From assembly GCA_033558025.1 (NCBI GenBank), contig JAUCEF010000017.1:2976001-3040000 (forward strand): a stretch of 64,000 bases of DNA, in the 5' to 3' direction. The stretch is from Phytophthora sp. 'mugwort' (Eukaryota; Oomycota; Peronosporomycetes; Peronosporales; Peronosporaceae). The notes under the pieces were generated by a model. The model was given only the letters and a program-made list of their open reading frames with translations, had not been told where the DNA came from and did no database searches. Both the position numbers and the translations under genes were made by a program. Shown one piece after another: positions 24,078 through 35,631 of the stretch. Numbering within the stretch: the stretch's first letter is position 1; each line of letters begins with the position of its first letter.

Positions 24078-26826
24078 TTATAGGCACTTGAGCATATAAC
24101 GATAACGCAGGTATTGCAAAGCCTTCTTGCTCAGCTCGCCGACATCGTCAGAGCCGTAAAACATCTCGAATGCGAGGAGAACGTAGATACCGAAATTATA
24201 GCTATCGACTTGGACGCCCATCCCCGATGCGTACTGCTCCACTCGGTGTCGTCCATCACTTGGCGACAGGTACAGCATGACACATTGTGCGATCGATCGC
24301 ACATTTAGGACGTAGCTTGACTGCATCGGATCAAAGGTTTTGATAGTATTTCGAATACGCTCTTCAAAATGTCACCAGGTATGGCTACTGATTCTCTCGA
24401 CACGGGGCCCCAAACCGTAGGATTAACAACCATGACGTCGTCCCGTAGGGCGAAAAGTTTCGTCATCACATCCATCATTGCATCTCGCTGAGCTGAACTT
24501 GCAGCGAGCATGTTCGTCTATGAGAAGCAAAAAACGCATCAGGTTAGTGCTATCGAGTTTGGCTTTCACAATCTGATTTTACCTGTTCAGCAAGGATAGA
24601 AATATTCTCCAGCTTCGCCTCAAAGTCAGCATCCTTGTGAACACGATATCTCGGCGGGATATCCACCGAGATATCAATGTTGTTGTCCAGACTCGAACAC
24701 TGTCTATGAATGTTCAGTGTCCCCACCGCTTTGTGCCACGACTTCATTATCGCTAGTCTAGTAATGGCAGTACTACCAAGTCCAGGAAACTTAACCGTAA
24801 CATTGGTTTCTGCCGAAGCCGACTGCTTCCTTTGAAGAGTCGTAACCTTCTGTGACGCTCTCGTGAAAAGGCCTTTGGCCACAATGCGCGAGATTTTCGA
24901 CGGACCTAATAGCGCGTTGCCAGAGGGTAACTTGTCAAACCAGTGGGCTATAGGGGGTTTCATTTTTCTCAAATAAAAACAATTTGAATTGTTTGAGATG
25001 GTCTCCGCACGTGGCGTAAGTTTCTTCGTGCGTGAGGAGGTCCATAATCGACGAAAGGTCCAGCTGCTTGTCGTGTAGCTCCGAATCAGCAATCGCTACC
25101 CTAATTACGAGATTTCGCTTTGCCTTTTTGGCCTTCAGTTTCTGTTTGGGGCGTCCGCCAACTTTGACCGGCTTGCTATCTCAAGCCCAACATCCTCTGT
25201 TTCCAGCGGCACGGCGGTAAGCATTTCAGTCCCAGCTGTTATCAACTGTTCGACCCAGGTCGGTATCTACTTGGCCGACTGCCACCGTCTCCGCATTCTC
25301 GTCGCAAACTACACGACCCAAACCAATTTGGGTCAAATGTATCGGATACCGCCATTGCTTCTCGTACTCACGCTCGCTCCGCGCATACACCAACATATTC
25401 ACCACAGGTCACAGCTGTGACTTCTGCAAGAAGAGAACGCGTAGTCAGCACAGGCAATCCCTTCGCCCAGCTACTTCACGAGATGAAATTGGTGCAACAG
25501 CACCCGCACGTGCGGAAGTGCCGCCCTCAAAACTCCGATCTCAGTAAAGTTTCTGTCGACGATGACACACTCCAACTTTGTCCATGCTGGATTATTTTAC
25601 TTGAACTCCTTGATGGCCGTGAAAAGAGTCTCACTGCGTTCATCCTCCGGTATTGCATGCTGGACGTACTGAACCTTGCCGAAGACGTCGTGTGCCATGA
25701 ACGATAAGCTTATATTTCGAAATATTTGTGCCGTGTATCGCATCAATCATCAACACTTCAGGAAAGCGGCGATATATATCCAGCATGTGTTTGGTCTGCA
25801 AGGTGATACAAATGACAAATTTCTGACCATCACAAAATAGTATCGTTAGCTTTGGTCGGGCACACAGCCGCATTCATCCACGAGCGGTACGACCTCTTCA
25901 TTGGCAGCTCGTTGCACGTAGATGTCCGACATTTCCGGGCTCGGTGCAGAACTGGCGCGTCCAACGCTTCAGTCGCTGCGCATGATGTAGAGCCTCTTTC
26001 ACGTTTTTTTAGGGTTCGAATTAGATTCTGGACATCTTGTGGCGTCGGATTGCTGTCTGTATTCTCCACGAGGAACTTCAGGATATTCTTGGCCTTCTCC
26101 TCAGCTTTTCGAAGCGATTCAACCATATCCATAGCGCACCATCGTCCACTGACCTTCCATTAGCTGCATACTGCTTATAGAGCCGCAAACCAAGCCTGTG
26201 ATTGTGCGTGAGAAATGTCTTGGTCACACAGACCGCAAACTTCGACGGCGAGTTGGTCACCTCACGAACACATAATTTGAGCTCGACACACATTTAAAAG
26301 TTAGACAGAGCTACCAAATAGATGCGATCACCACAGACCGATGTGACCGACACACAATCACCACATACTGATGTGACCGACTCACCTGTACTTTGCAGTC
26401 GATCGGTCGAACTTCCTGCCGCGGCTGTTTTGCCTTGTCCGCGGTATATGTACTTGCCTCCATGCGTGCAAATTAAGGTCTTCGCGTATGTCTCCCATTC
26501 GTCCGGGATCAGCGCCACAGAAGACTCCCTGCTGCTTTGATCGATCTGCGACGCTTTTGGAAGATCGTTTGCGAAATATCTGTACCAGAAAGCGTGAATA
26601 TAATGCACATCAACATCATGCACACACCCCTCCAGCTTACCTGGAACGTCTTCTTCTGATAGCCATCCAGATATGCGTGAAACGCTTCCCACGACCCAAA
26701 TTGTGTCTGTTCGAAGTCAGGGCACCGCACTTGGTGGCATTCGTCGGCTCCAGGATCTTCACTAGACCTGCTTCCGGCCCCAGACGCTTCACTGTAGTCT
26801 CCCACGCACCAACTTGATTCACCCAA
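24078..26826 (-). mobile_element. MULE-type transposon remnant carrying an Ulp1 (C48)-like protease
   Basis: Minus-strand fragments appear in the order of a Mutator-like element. From 26826 to 26294 there is a FAR1/ZSWIM-like N-terminal region containing DEWETYAKTLICTHGGKY. Near 26290-25990, HNHRLGLRLYKQYA leads into a helical segment. From 25873 to about 25430 is the transposase core, with FPEVLMIDAIHGTN (first catalytic aspartate) and later ECVIVDRNFTEIGVL (second). From 24326 to 24078 a C48 peptidase-like end reads QVDSYNFGIYVLLAFE. Ulp1 proteases have cysteine where this copy has phenylalanine in 'D-x-Y-N-C-G', so the protease is inactive here. Stops and shifts occur throughout. No terminal inverted repeats were located. 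Confidence 0.6.
26327..26386. repeat. Two tandem 30-bp units inside the MULE N-terminal region
   Basis: Units begin at 26327 and 26357, each starting ATCACCACA with a shared GATGTGACCGAC. On the minus strand they encode two copies of a ten-residue SVTSVCGD-type word, giving an in-frame duplication. Confidence 0.8.
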
Positions 26827-26999
26827 CCCGCCCGATACCTCTTCTCCTCCGATGCGACTTCACAGATGGCGTCCGAGTCCCGATCGTCGCCCCTGTCGCC
26901 GCCCAAGTCATCGTTGCCTGCGTCCAAAGAAGACCTCTTCGCGGCTCTTTCGCGGCTGCAGCGTGCGCTCCATTCTCGGCTGGCCTGCTTTCTCCAGAG

Positions 27000-27011
27000 C
27001 CCCCCCCCCCC
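27000..27011. repeat. Poly-C tract (12 C)
   Basis: Uninterrupted run of twelve C. Confidence 0.85.
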
Positions 27012-27627
27012 AGGAGTGGTACACGGACATGTATACCCATATCGTGACGGTTCCGACATCCCTACATTTTCCGACACTTGGGACGCTTGCCAAAAATGGT
27101 GCAATAAAACCGGTAAAGGACGAAACATTACCGGTATATTGAGATTAGGTCTTTCTATCGATTGGTCTGACCAGTTTGCTTCAGCTTTTAAGTGGCGCTC
27201 GCAGCCGCGAGGAAATCGCCTCTAGCGGCCTCTGGGCCGAGAAAAGCGGCTTTTTCGATATGCAAGCACTTTTTACCCGGAGCAATGTATATCCGGGCCA
27301 GCGAATTAATTAATGAGGCATAGAACTCCAGGAGGGGGCCACAATTTGGAGCAGTCTTGTGTCCAAGTCACAATGTTATTGGGTGTTCAATATAGACCAA
27401 TGATATTGATGCACGCGTCTTATTGGTAGATTCGGTAGCTAATCCGCATATGCAACATGCGCAGCATTAGTGGCTGTCAACCACAGCCCAGCCTGAGCCA
27501 TCGCCGACGAAGGCTTTTTGATCTCAGTCTCCCATATCTATAAACCTACTACGCAAGTCTCCTGCGTGATCCTCTCCGAAGTCCGTACAACCCGTACGAG
27601 GGCCCGCTGCCCGACTGCCTCCTACTG
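27012..27627. other. Non-coding repetitive stretch
   Basis: No coding signal. The stretch ends directly at a poly-C tract and the tRNA-like sequence. Confidence 0.4.
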
Positions 27628-27649
27628 CCCCCCCCCCCCCCCCCCCCCC
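27628..27649. repeat. Poly-C tract (22 C)
   Basis: An uninterrupted run of 22 C, seven bases upstream of the tRNA-like sequence. Confidence 0.9.
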
Positions 27650-27656
27650 GCAATTC

Positions 27657-27728
27657 AACACCGTAGCTCAATTGGCTAGAGCGCAGGGCTTCTGCCTTAA
27701 GATGCCTGTTCGAACCGGGCCGGTGTTG
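27657..27728 (+). tRNA. tRNA-like sequence with decayed anticodon arm (pseudo-tRNA or SINE head)
   Basis: The acceptor stem (7 bp: 27657-27663 with 27721-27727) pairs perfectly. T8 and A9, a GCTC/GAGC D-stem with GG in the loop, and a T-arm with a TTCGAAC loop and a five-pair stem (one G-T) are all canonical. These contain good A-box and B-box promoter positions. The anticodon stem is poor: two of five pairs fail and two are wobble. If folded anyway, the anticodon would be TCT (Arg). It is 72 nt long. A functional tRNA is unlikely; a tRNA-derived SINE or pseudogene is more probable. Confidence 0.5.
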
Positions 27729-27764
27729 TCGATCAAGAATGGTAGTTGGAGCTACGTACGGATG

Positions 27765-27925
27765 AGCGCGCGTGAGGACGGCTGCTGCGCGCATGAGGAC
27801 GGCTGCTATGCGCGTGACGACGGCCGCTGCGTGCTTGAGATGGATGGGCGTGCGGGTGGGCGGCTGCTGCGTGCTTGAGATGGATGAGGCGCGAAGGGAC
27901 GGCTGCATGCGGACGGCTGTGCGGG
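27765..27925. repeat. GC-rich minisatellite, imperfect 21-60 bp units
   Basis: GAGGACGGCTGCT words recur at the start, and the 20-base word GCTGCGTGCTTGAGATGGAT occurs twice (about 27826 and 27867). It lies directly downstream of the tRNA-like sequence. Confidence 0.7.
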
Positions 27926-28009
27926 TGTGAGCCACGGCTGGGTTGCCCCTGCTGGCACCATATATGCACGGTGGTTGTGGTACTGTTGCATATGAAGTGA
28001 ATGTGAATT

Positions 28010-30066
28010 ATGATTTCATTTGTCTTATTTAACTCTCTCACATGTGGCCTGTAACAGTGAGGATGGCTGAATTGGAGCTGGGTCAGCGACCCTACCAATC
28101 GCAAGGTGCCACTTGTGGATGACGATGCACTCGTCCACGCCACCGGCCTTGTGGAGTGAACGTAGCGTACGCAGAACGCTCCCAGCGTCTCTTGCTTGAT
28201 ACCCCTTACCTTCAGAATCGCTAGTATGGCAGCTTCAGTGCGGCGACCAAGTTCGAGGACACGATCTGTGTAGTCTGCCACCTGCTCGTCAAGCGTGAAA
28301 CCTTCTTCGAAGAAAAGCTTCAATAAGGCGACGACCTGTCGAGCCTCCGACTTCTTCTTCCGGTCCGCGGAGTCCCAGACACGAGGCACCCCCGTGCACC
28401 ATTCGAACCACGCGTCGGACAGTTTTGTAGCAGCTTTCTTTCTGCGCTTGGATGGCCGTGCTTGAGCTGACACCTCTTGTTCTTGCTCTTGTTCCTGTTC
28501 AGCCTCCTTCGTCACTTGAGAAGGACACTTTCAACCAGGAGCAGCCGTGCCGCCATCTGTCTGTTGCTCTCGATAAGCTCTTGAATGACAGCCACATGAG
28601 GACACTCAGCGCCACAACATTTAGTTTTGTTCTCTTGATCTCCCTTTTCGACAGGTTTGGCAGAGATTGCGTTTAGAGCAACGGCCACGCAAGCACGTCG
28701 GTGACCTGAATTCCTGCAGCGTCTAAGCACTCCTCTATCCGAGCTACGAACAACCTCTTGGGTGACAAGCGCTTCATAAGCGGGTGATACTTAATCAGGT
28801 AAGCCGTCAGAACCCCGATAACCTTGCAACTAACGTTAAGCGCTTCGTCGTTGAGCCCTGTGCAGGACGAAAACAGTAAGGCTTGCAGGCGAGTGAGACG
28901 TTCCTGGGCACCGTGGTCAAAGGCGGCGACATCAGCGAGCTTGAGGACTTCGTCGGGCTTCCAACCACTCAAGACCCAGGCAACCTTCCTGTCCTCGCGA
29001 GGAGTGTTGAAGACGTAGGCGGAGCCTTGTTCGTCTTCGACATATCCCACGATCGAAGATCCACTGCGCGGCCAGGCGTTCGTCCCCGTTCGCGCGCCCC
29101 CTCTGCGGAACGAGTGAGACGTCAGGTTGATCGTTGCGCCTGCGGCATTAGCCCACGCACTTCAGCAAGTGGTTCACATACGCTTGAACGCCGTCTTCGC
29201 CACCGGGCTGTCTTGGTGGCATAGGTGTCGGTTGCGTCGCAAGTGAGGGTGTGACCGTCCGCGAAGAAGCTTCAGCAGGACCCGTTAGTGAAGAAGCCTA
29301 CTGCAGCAAATCGAGCAGCGGAACCCCGGCGTCCAGCTCCACGGAAGCAGGCGATGAACGCGCGGGGAGCTGGCTTAGCAAGGAGGCGCTTGGTGCTTCC
29401 TGCATCACCAAGGCCACCGCTAGCGTGAAGATTGGACAGGTGAGGAAGTCGTCGCGGTCGGGTACAAGCGTCAGGCCTTGCTCTTCGGATGTTTTCACGC
29501 GAAGCATGCGGATGTAGAAGACGTCGTCAGCCGACATGGTCACGTGCTGCTTGCTCATGTAGACAAGGTCCGAGGAACGCCCGAAGCAGTGCCACATTAG
29601 GCATGCAAGCGCAGCGTCTTCATAGCCAGATGCCTCGCCGTGGAGTAGAGGTGGTGCGTCAGCGACCATAGGTCAGCCTTCGTGCATGGTGGATCCTTTT
29701 TAATAAAGCATCCCTTTTTACGCTTCATGCAGTGCTTTTCTAGCGTTTTGCTCTTTTTCAAGAGGTCAGCTTTGCTAGGCTGTCTAATATGAGGATGTTC
29801 CTCAAATAACCACAGCTTCACATTTCTAAAGTATGAGATCGCAGTGTCACGGGATAGCTTACCTTTCTTAATTTCATGCGTAGCTGGATAGTAGCCGAAT
29901 CGATCCATCAGCGCCGCGACGCATTTGCCAGACTTATCGCTGAGAATGCACTCATGGACGACATCCATGCTTACATTCTCAGCTTGCAGCATCCGCTTAA
30001 ACGCACAGATTGCGCTGACTCGCGCTTTCTGCGTGTTGACCGGGACAAAAGAAGCGAGGATCATGT
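28010..30066 (-). mobile_element. Crypton (tyrosine recombinase transposon), decayed
   Basis: Minus-strand pieces follow the Crypton order. The N-terminal DNA-binding part (30064-29597) reads ISYFRNVKLWLFEEHP...RQPSKADLLKK. A recombinase core (29669-29298) has MWHCFGRSSDL, the first catalytic-arginine box. At about 29120-29095 the HSFRRGG box (H-x-x-R) follows. Then AYVFNTPREDRKVAWVLSGW (29050-28673), typical of oomycete Cryptons, leads to a C-terminal basic region (28515-28055) that starts after a glutamate/glutamine run. The catalytic tyrosine region is shifted out of frame. Cryptons of stramenopiles are established as a group (CryptonS). Ends were not delimited. Confidence 0.65.
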
Positions 30067-30641
30067 TGGCTTGGTGTATCCTCCACTTTTTCGTCGAAAG
30101 AAGGCGGCTGGCTGACAGCTAGTGCAAACTGTCCTCGGCCTAGACTAGGTTGCGCCTAGTCGTCGGAATCGCGATGATATTTAAAAAAAAACTGTTTTTG
30201 ACTTTATTTTTGTATTGGGGTATACATAGTTTGATCACATTCCGACAAATATTTGTCGGAATGTGTCGGAACGTAAAAGCTATGTCGAATGCACACTATT
30301 GGATGAAATTTGTCCATTGACACGCTCTGATTGGATAATAAGCGATTTTCAGTAGCCAGTCAACAATCTATCATCTCTATCTGTCGGAAAGACGTGTATA
30401 TTCATCCGTATAAGCTGGTATCCGCCCGAATTCGGGTTAGGGCCCAGAACTTCCTTGCTTGATGTACACCGTCCAGGCGGTCACAATACTCACTCTCAAT
30501 TAATAACCATGTTACTGTACGGTTACATCATTACCACCGCACCATCTCAGGATGCGGACACCACATTCGCAACACCTTCGAGTATTTTATAATACCCAAT
30601 TATTAAATCCAAGTGGCCAAAACGCTACATTTGTTGTAGGC
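30067..30641. other. Non-coding stretch between Crypton and MULE
   Basis: Contains a word near 30530-30553 (ACCATCTCAGGATGCGG) that recurs at about 35530 and (with one change) at 36205, so part of this stretch belongs to the same repeat family as the region upstream of the effector gene. Confidence 0.5.
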
Positions 30642-30650
30642 ATTTCGGTT

Positions 30651-30746
30651 GGGACCATCTAAGGAGCTCCCATTCTCGGAGCTCCGTACAAAGACAGGCC
30701 GGACAGACGCGTGAGTAACTGACCACGTGCTGGCGCTTCAAGTCAA
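30651..30746 (+). repeat. Left terminal inverted repeat of MULE
   Basis: Matches the reverse complement of the right end over about 96 bases with few differences. Confidence 0.85.
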
Positions 30747-30977
30747 TGAAGATAAGTCTGCGAATGAGGAGCTTACTGTATATATAATACAGCTACGCAA
30801 CTTGCGCTTAGAAGGTTAGACTGCGAACAAGGAGTCTATGTTTATACATAACGGTACGCAATGTGCGCTTATCAGGAGCCACCCACACCGCTACCGTCCA
30901 TTTCCTTTAGCGCTTTCAACCGAACATCCTGCTCAGCTCATGCATATAGTTCTCTTCACGTCTTTCAGCTGCAAAGA

Positions 30978-32625
30978 ATGGTAGGCGTATACAGACCGAC
31001 ACCCGCCACATATTTCATAGAAGCTCCGCCGGCATTGGAATACCCATCGGAAAAACTTGCGGAAGATGCTCTTCACGCATGGACACGAGCTCACAACTAC
31101 AACGTCTCTAAGAAAAAACCGCAGCGGAACGATAACAGCGAGATTGTTGCTAGAGTGTTCGAGTGCGACAAAGCAGGAAGACCGAAAAATACAAGAAAGT
31201 TAAAACCAGAGGACCGTCAGCGCGGAGCTCGCCGCTCGAAACGCATCGGGTGCGGAATGCGCATTAAGATCATCGTTATCGACACATCGAACCCCAACCG
31301 GCCCTGGAAAATTGTCTACACTAGAGATGGTAGCCAGACACACAACCATCCTGCTTCACTCGACGTAAGAGTCGACGCTGCGCACCGACAACGAGCTGTG
31401 CAATGCTCCGTCGGGTCTAACCACAGCTTCTGATCTTATCTCAGTTCAGACGGCGGCAGGACTTTCGAATCAGAAATAATGGCAACAATGATTATAACAA
31501 ATCCAGGTACTTTGGTGATCGCTAAGGATATTTCCAACACCAAGAGTGCGATGAGATCGAAGCAATTATCGACAAGGACTAATATTGAAGCTCTTCTCGA
31601 AAAACTGAAGGAACATAGTTTTCACCACGCATACGAAGTTAATCCAACAACAAACCGTCTCCGGTATCTTTGTGGGCTCATCCGGATACCACAGCTCTCA
31701 CCCGTGACTTCATGGATCTCTTGTTGGTAGACTGTACCTACAAGACCAATCGCTATCGGCTGCCACTGTTCAATGCTGTTGTTTTGGCTGGCATGAACAC
31801 GTTAATCCCGCTAGCTCAGATTTGGCTATCAGGGGAGGCTGAACCCGACTTCACGTGGGCTCTCACGAATCTGAAAGCACTTCTCGACGCCAACTCAACC
31901 CCTTCGCCGCGCGCTATTCTCACTGATCGCGATCTCGCGTGCACCAATGCAACCGAGACAGTATTCCCTCTATCGGCAAAGTTATTATGCCGGTGGCATA
32001 TTCGGCGTAATGCGCTGGCCCAGGCCCAGAAAAAAATTGGTCAGCTTATGGTGGCAGAATCTGATGTTTGTAGGAAAGGGATGAAAATTACTCTACATAC
32101 CGATCGATTTATGGTTATGCTCGACGCCACCGTGGATGCGTCAACCGAGCACGGATTTATTCAGCGTAGCGCAAAACTTGCACAGATGAGCAGCAGCATG
32201 TGAGAGTATTTCAGCGAGTGTGGTGGCCATACAAACACAAGTTTGTGAAGTGCTGGACCAATCAGTTCACAAATTTCGGCTGCCTGGACACCTCGGGGGT
32301 AGAGGGTACCCATGCCAAAATGAAGAGTACTGGCTCGACAATTGCAACGGGACTTACTCACCATCTTTCAAAAGCTTCTCCCGTGGTGGGTTTGAACGGG
32401 TCACGTAACACGCTAGCACTTACTAGAGACTCGGATAGATACCGATGCAATTTTCGTGACGATGATCCATACTCAGCGATTGTAAGGATATCAGTGTCTG
32501 GGCAATCACCAAACCCCACGAGCTTAAGAAGAAAGCGTACAAAACTGTTGTACACCAACTTGATCGTAGTGCTTGTGGCGGGGTATTCCGATTTGTGCAT
32601 GGCAGACCGTGCTTACATGAACTGA
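30978..32625 (+). pseudogene. MULE transposase, frameshifted
   Basis: The likely start is ATG 30978 (MVGVYRPTPATYF); the upstream in-frame ATG at 30861 adds a poorly conserved leader. Residues 1-150 form a FAR1/WRKY-like DNA-binding region with a GCGMRIKI...HNHPASLD zinc-ligand pattern. The first frame stops at 31431-31433. Another section (31479 to about 31665) reads FHHAYEVNPTTNRLRYL. The catalytic core, 31670-32203, begins with LLLVDCTYKTNRYRLPLFN (first aspartate) and has AILTDRDLACTNA (second) and a CRWHIRRN box. A final frame from 32185 contains FGCLDTSGVEGTHAKMK. At least three disruptions make it non-functional. Confidence 0.75.
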
Positions 32626-32979
32626 TATCAATCATTAAATCCATTGGCGAGTTGAAGCTGCTACCCGAGCATTATGATAAACACTGGTGGCTCCCGTGCG
32701 TAATATTGATCGGCCGGACTGGGTACTAGAGCCTGCAATACTACATTATGGTCGCCGTACACGGTCCCAACCACACCTGCATCGAGCTGGAGTGAATAGC
32801 AATCGTCGCGATTATTCCGGGTTTGAGCTGAACAACGTTCCTGACACCATGGCTAATACCACCAAAAATCTCTCTTTTCAAGAACTGCTCCAAGCTGACG
32901 AGTCCGAATGGATGGAGCGGATCCCATGCCGCGCGCGTGGGGCTACGCTGGTCTGAGATCATTAGAGGATTAGACACTT

Positions 32980-33075
32980 TGACTTGAAGCGTCATCACGT
33001 GGTCAGTTACTCACGCGTCTGTCCGGCCTGTCTTCGTACGAGAGCTCCGAGAATGGGAGCTCCTTAGATGATCCC
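32980..33075 (-). repeat. Right terminal inverted repeat of MULE
   Basis: Mirror copy of the left end, flanked by the second target copy at 33076-33084. Confidence 0.85.
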
Positions 33076-33093
33076 ATTTCGTTTGTCTTGCCA

Positions 33094-33240
33094 TCTTATC
33101 GACTCTAATACAAGCTCTCTTTCTTCACCTCCATCACCTAGGCCTCTTCAGGGCCTCTAGTATAGCTAAGTAGCTTCTCCCTTGCTCACATATGACACCT
33201 TCGTACAGTCCCTCTCTGTCTTCACTCCTCTTTATCTCAT
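33094..33240 (+). repeat. Partial third copy of the 555-bp repeat family
   Basis: About 145 bases starting CGACTCTAATACAAGCTCTC are nearly identical to the 3' ends of the two longer copies at 34479-35032 and 35632-36188. Confidence 0.85.
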
Positions 33241-34478
33241 AGGTTATGAGCCCAAGGCGGACAGGAAAAACTGTGCGAAGATCGCCAAGCGCAAGCACGC
33301 AAGACGGACATCCCTTGCCCAAGCACCTGCTGCTGCCACGTACTATTGGCGCATGCTTAAGTGGAGGATGCAATACCCACTATTCCAGCCGCTGAGCTCA
33401 AGAGTCGAGTACTGAGGCATGCCGGCCACGACGCCGTGCTGTAAGACCACGCCAGCACGCTGCTGAGACGCCGGCTACAGGCCGAACTGCATAACGCTGT
33501 AAGACCGCCCACGAGTCAGGCAAGCCGTACATGTACCAGCTTGCAAGCTGAAGAGCCGTGTAAGCAACCATGTTGCTATTTTTTTTCCTACTACGTGCTG
33601 CCAACAGGAAGCAAAATCCCTGCATGAAATTGTGGAGTTCGAATACTCTGTAAGACTACAATGGGCGTGACACTACTATAGTACCAAAGAACAATTTACT
33701 AGGGCGAGCAACAGAGCCGCAAACGTCCAGGGAGTATTCCGCCTCTTACACACAGAGACTAACTGTGAACCGTGCATGCTGCACGAAGAAAGCAGGCTCA
33801 AGATTTTTTTCTCAGGATTTTTTTGTTCCTTGAATACAAGCCTTACTAAAAGCACGATCGGCTCGCTTGTTTCAACAATAAAAATGCACGAAACCTTCGC
33901 ATTCTTTAACAAAGTTCATGAAATGGCACGAAACTTCGCCTTCTGCTAATGTTATAATGTTAATAACCATGAATAAGTTCGCTTTCATAAGAACGATACG
34001 GCAAGCAACTGAAAGCCTCTGCTAACCGTAGTACATGCACGAAATCTACGCATATAGCTACTCGACAAGCACGAACATAACGCTACTGTCTTAACTTGAA
34101 TTGAAACACAAGCCGGAGATGTTTCTGCTTTACCTCGTCAGCCTCCAGCTCTCAAACGACATGCACGAATACAACGCATCAGCTGGTTAGCAAATTATCT
34201 CAAAAGTTACTTTGTATGTGTGAATGAAAAACAATGACAGGTAAACTATAAGCCTCCGGCTGCTTATTGCTATATATATATTGAGATATCGACACGCATT
34301 AATTTGCCTCTACAGGGAGCTACGAAATCGTACTGTTCGTTATGAAATTTATCAATGAGAACACGATTCCGTTCTTTCTGGAGACACATTATAATACGGA
34401 TGAATCACAAACCGTGAACAGGTTTTATCCTAAAAGGTTTTCCTGAGTAACTATCAAACCGCAAGCATTCTGCTGCGA
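33241..34478. other. Repetitive non-coding DNA with recurring GCACGAAA words
   Basis: Words such as GCACGAAA recur every 20-130 bases between about 33885 and 34070, and degenerate units of about 80 bases appear from about 34425 onward, running into the first long repeat copy. No coding region is supported. It may be an LTR or decayed satellite. Confidence 0.4.
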
Positions 34479-35032
34479 CGATAAAATCGGTAAACAGGTT
34501 TTACACCTTCAAGTAAAGTTTTCCTGATTAGCCATTCGTACCGCAAGTCAATCTGCGATGAAACAGCTACCCAGTCTAGGTGAACAGATCTTTCTTTCTA
34601 CTGAAAATTTTCTTGACTAACCTTACTGAAGGTAATGCCAATCTATTGACGAAGTGTACAAATTGCATCAAAACACTGCGAACCAGCACAATCCTGTATT
34701 TTACAGATGAAGGCTTCATCATGAAGCTAAAGCAATAGCAAGATGCAGGGAGGCTGTTGAGGATACCGGTTGCCTCTCCCTGTTGCGCTTCACCTTCACC
34801 CCTCAGGTGATACTACTAGATCTTACTATACCATAGTGTACACTAGAGTGTACATACCCGGTGGCTTCTCCACCAGTAACCTCACTTCGCCTTTTACCGA
34901 CTCTAATACAAGCTCTCTTTCCTCACCTCCATCACCTAGGTCTCTTCAGGGCCTCTAGTATAGCTAAGTAGCTTCTCCCTTGCTCACATATGACACCTTC
35001 GTACAGTCCCTCTCTGTCTTCACTCCTCTTTA
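34479..35032 (+). repeat. Direct repeat copy 1 (about 554 bp), LTR-like
   Basis: Begins CGATAAAATCGG and ends CACTCCTCTTTA. It is almost identical to 35632-36188. Internal degenerate units of roughly 80 bases share a GTGAACAG/GTAAACAG start. It may be a solo LTR or part of a short non-autonomous LTR element. Confidence 0.85.
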
Positions 35033-35631
35033 CTTCTTCCGGGTTTGAAAGACTACATTGATGGCCTATCCAATCCTGTGACTATAAATGCTTGGTCAAA
35101 TATAACAATTTAGAGAGAAGATTCGATACATTTACACAGAGATGGTACTGAGACGCCCATCCGTTCCGTAAAATGACCGCTCTCAATTTTAATCGGGGCT
35201 CCAACCAACTTCGTCAATATGAAAGCATGTGGAACGCAAAGGAGCTCAAAATAAAGCCCAAAGCATGCCTGTGACGGTGGTGCTGTTTTTGATCCTAGTT
35301 CCGGCTGTATCCAGTTTAACATGCAGGTTAAGTTTTGGCAAAATCCGTTCCGCTCTAAATTTGAAACGGTGGTTTCGCTGTATTTTACTGTAATTTTGTC
35401 GTTTTTTTTTTAGCGATTTTCGTCGATTGTAGCCGTCCGGGGCCAATAGCTGGTCTAGGAAAAAAGTTGTGGTCCTCCATCTGATTTTCGATGCAAACTT
35501 TTCCACTTGGAGGAAGTATCTCCATAACCACCACACCATCTCAGGATGCGGCAAACTGGATCATGGTACGGCATTTTGGATTACGGGACAGAAAGTTCCG
35601 TCCCGTGATCCTGCGACTGTCATTTGGTGGC
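35033..35631. other. 599-base spacer between the two direct repeats
   Basis: No coding region. Its last part (about 35515-35631) is a second repeat unit that also occurs at 36190-36302. Confidence 0.6.

Larger units (their letters stand above)
30651..33075 (+). mobile_element. MULE DNA transposon with about 96-bp terminal inverted repeats and 9-bp target duplication
   Basis: Both ends carry near-identical inverted repeats (30651-30746 and about 32980-33075) starting GGGA(C/T)CATCTAAGG. The flanks are ATTTCGGTT (30642-30650) and ATTTCGTTT (33076-33084), a 9-base target duplication with one mismatch, which is the size MULEs make. Inside is a broken transposase in plus orientation. High similarity of the two ends against several frameshifts inside suggests moderately old insertion. 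Confidence 0.85.

Noticed and set aside
27549..27935. 128-codon proline/arginine-rich minus frame
   Set aside because: Translation of a minisatellite and the poly-C tract.
33241..34478. CRISPR-like spaced repeats
   Set aside because: Units vary in sequence and spacing, the genome is eukaryotic and no cas gene is present.
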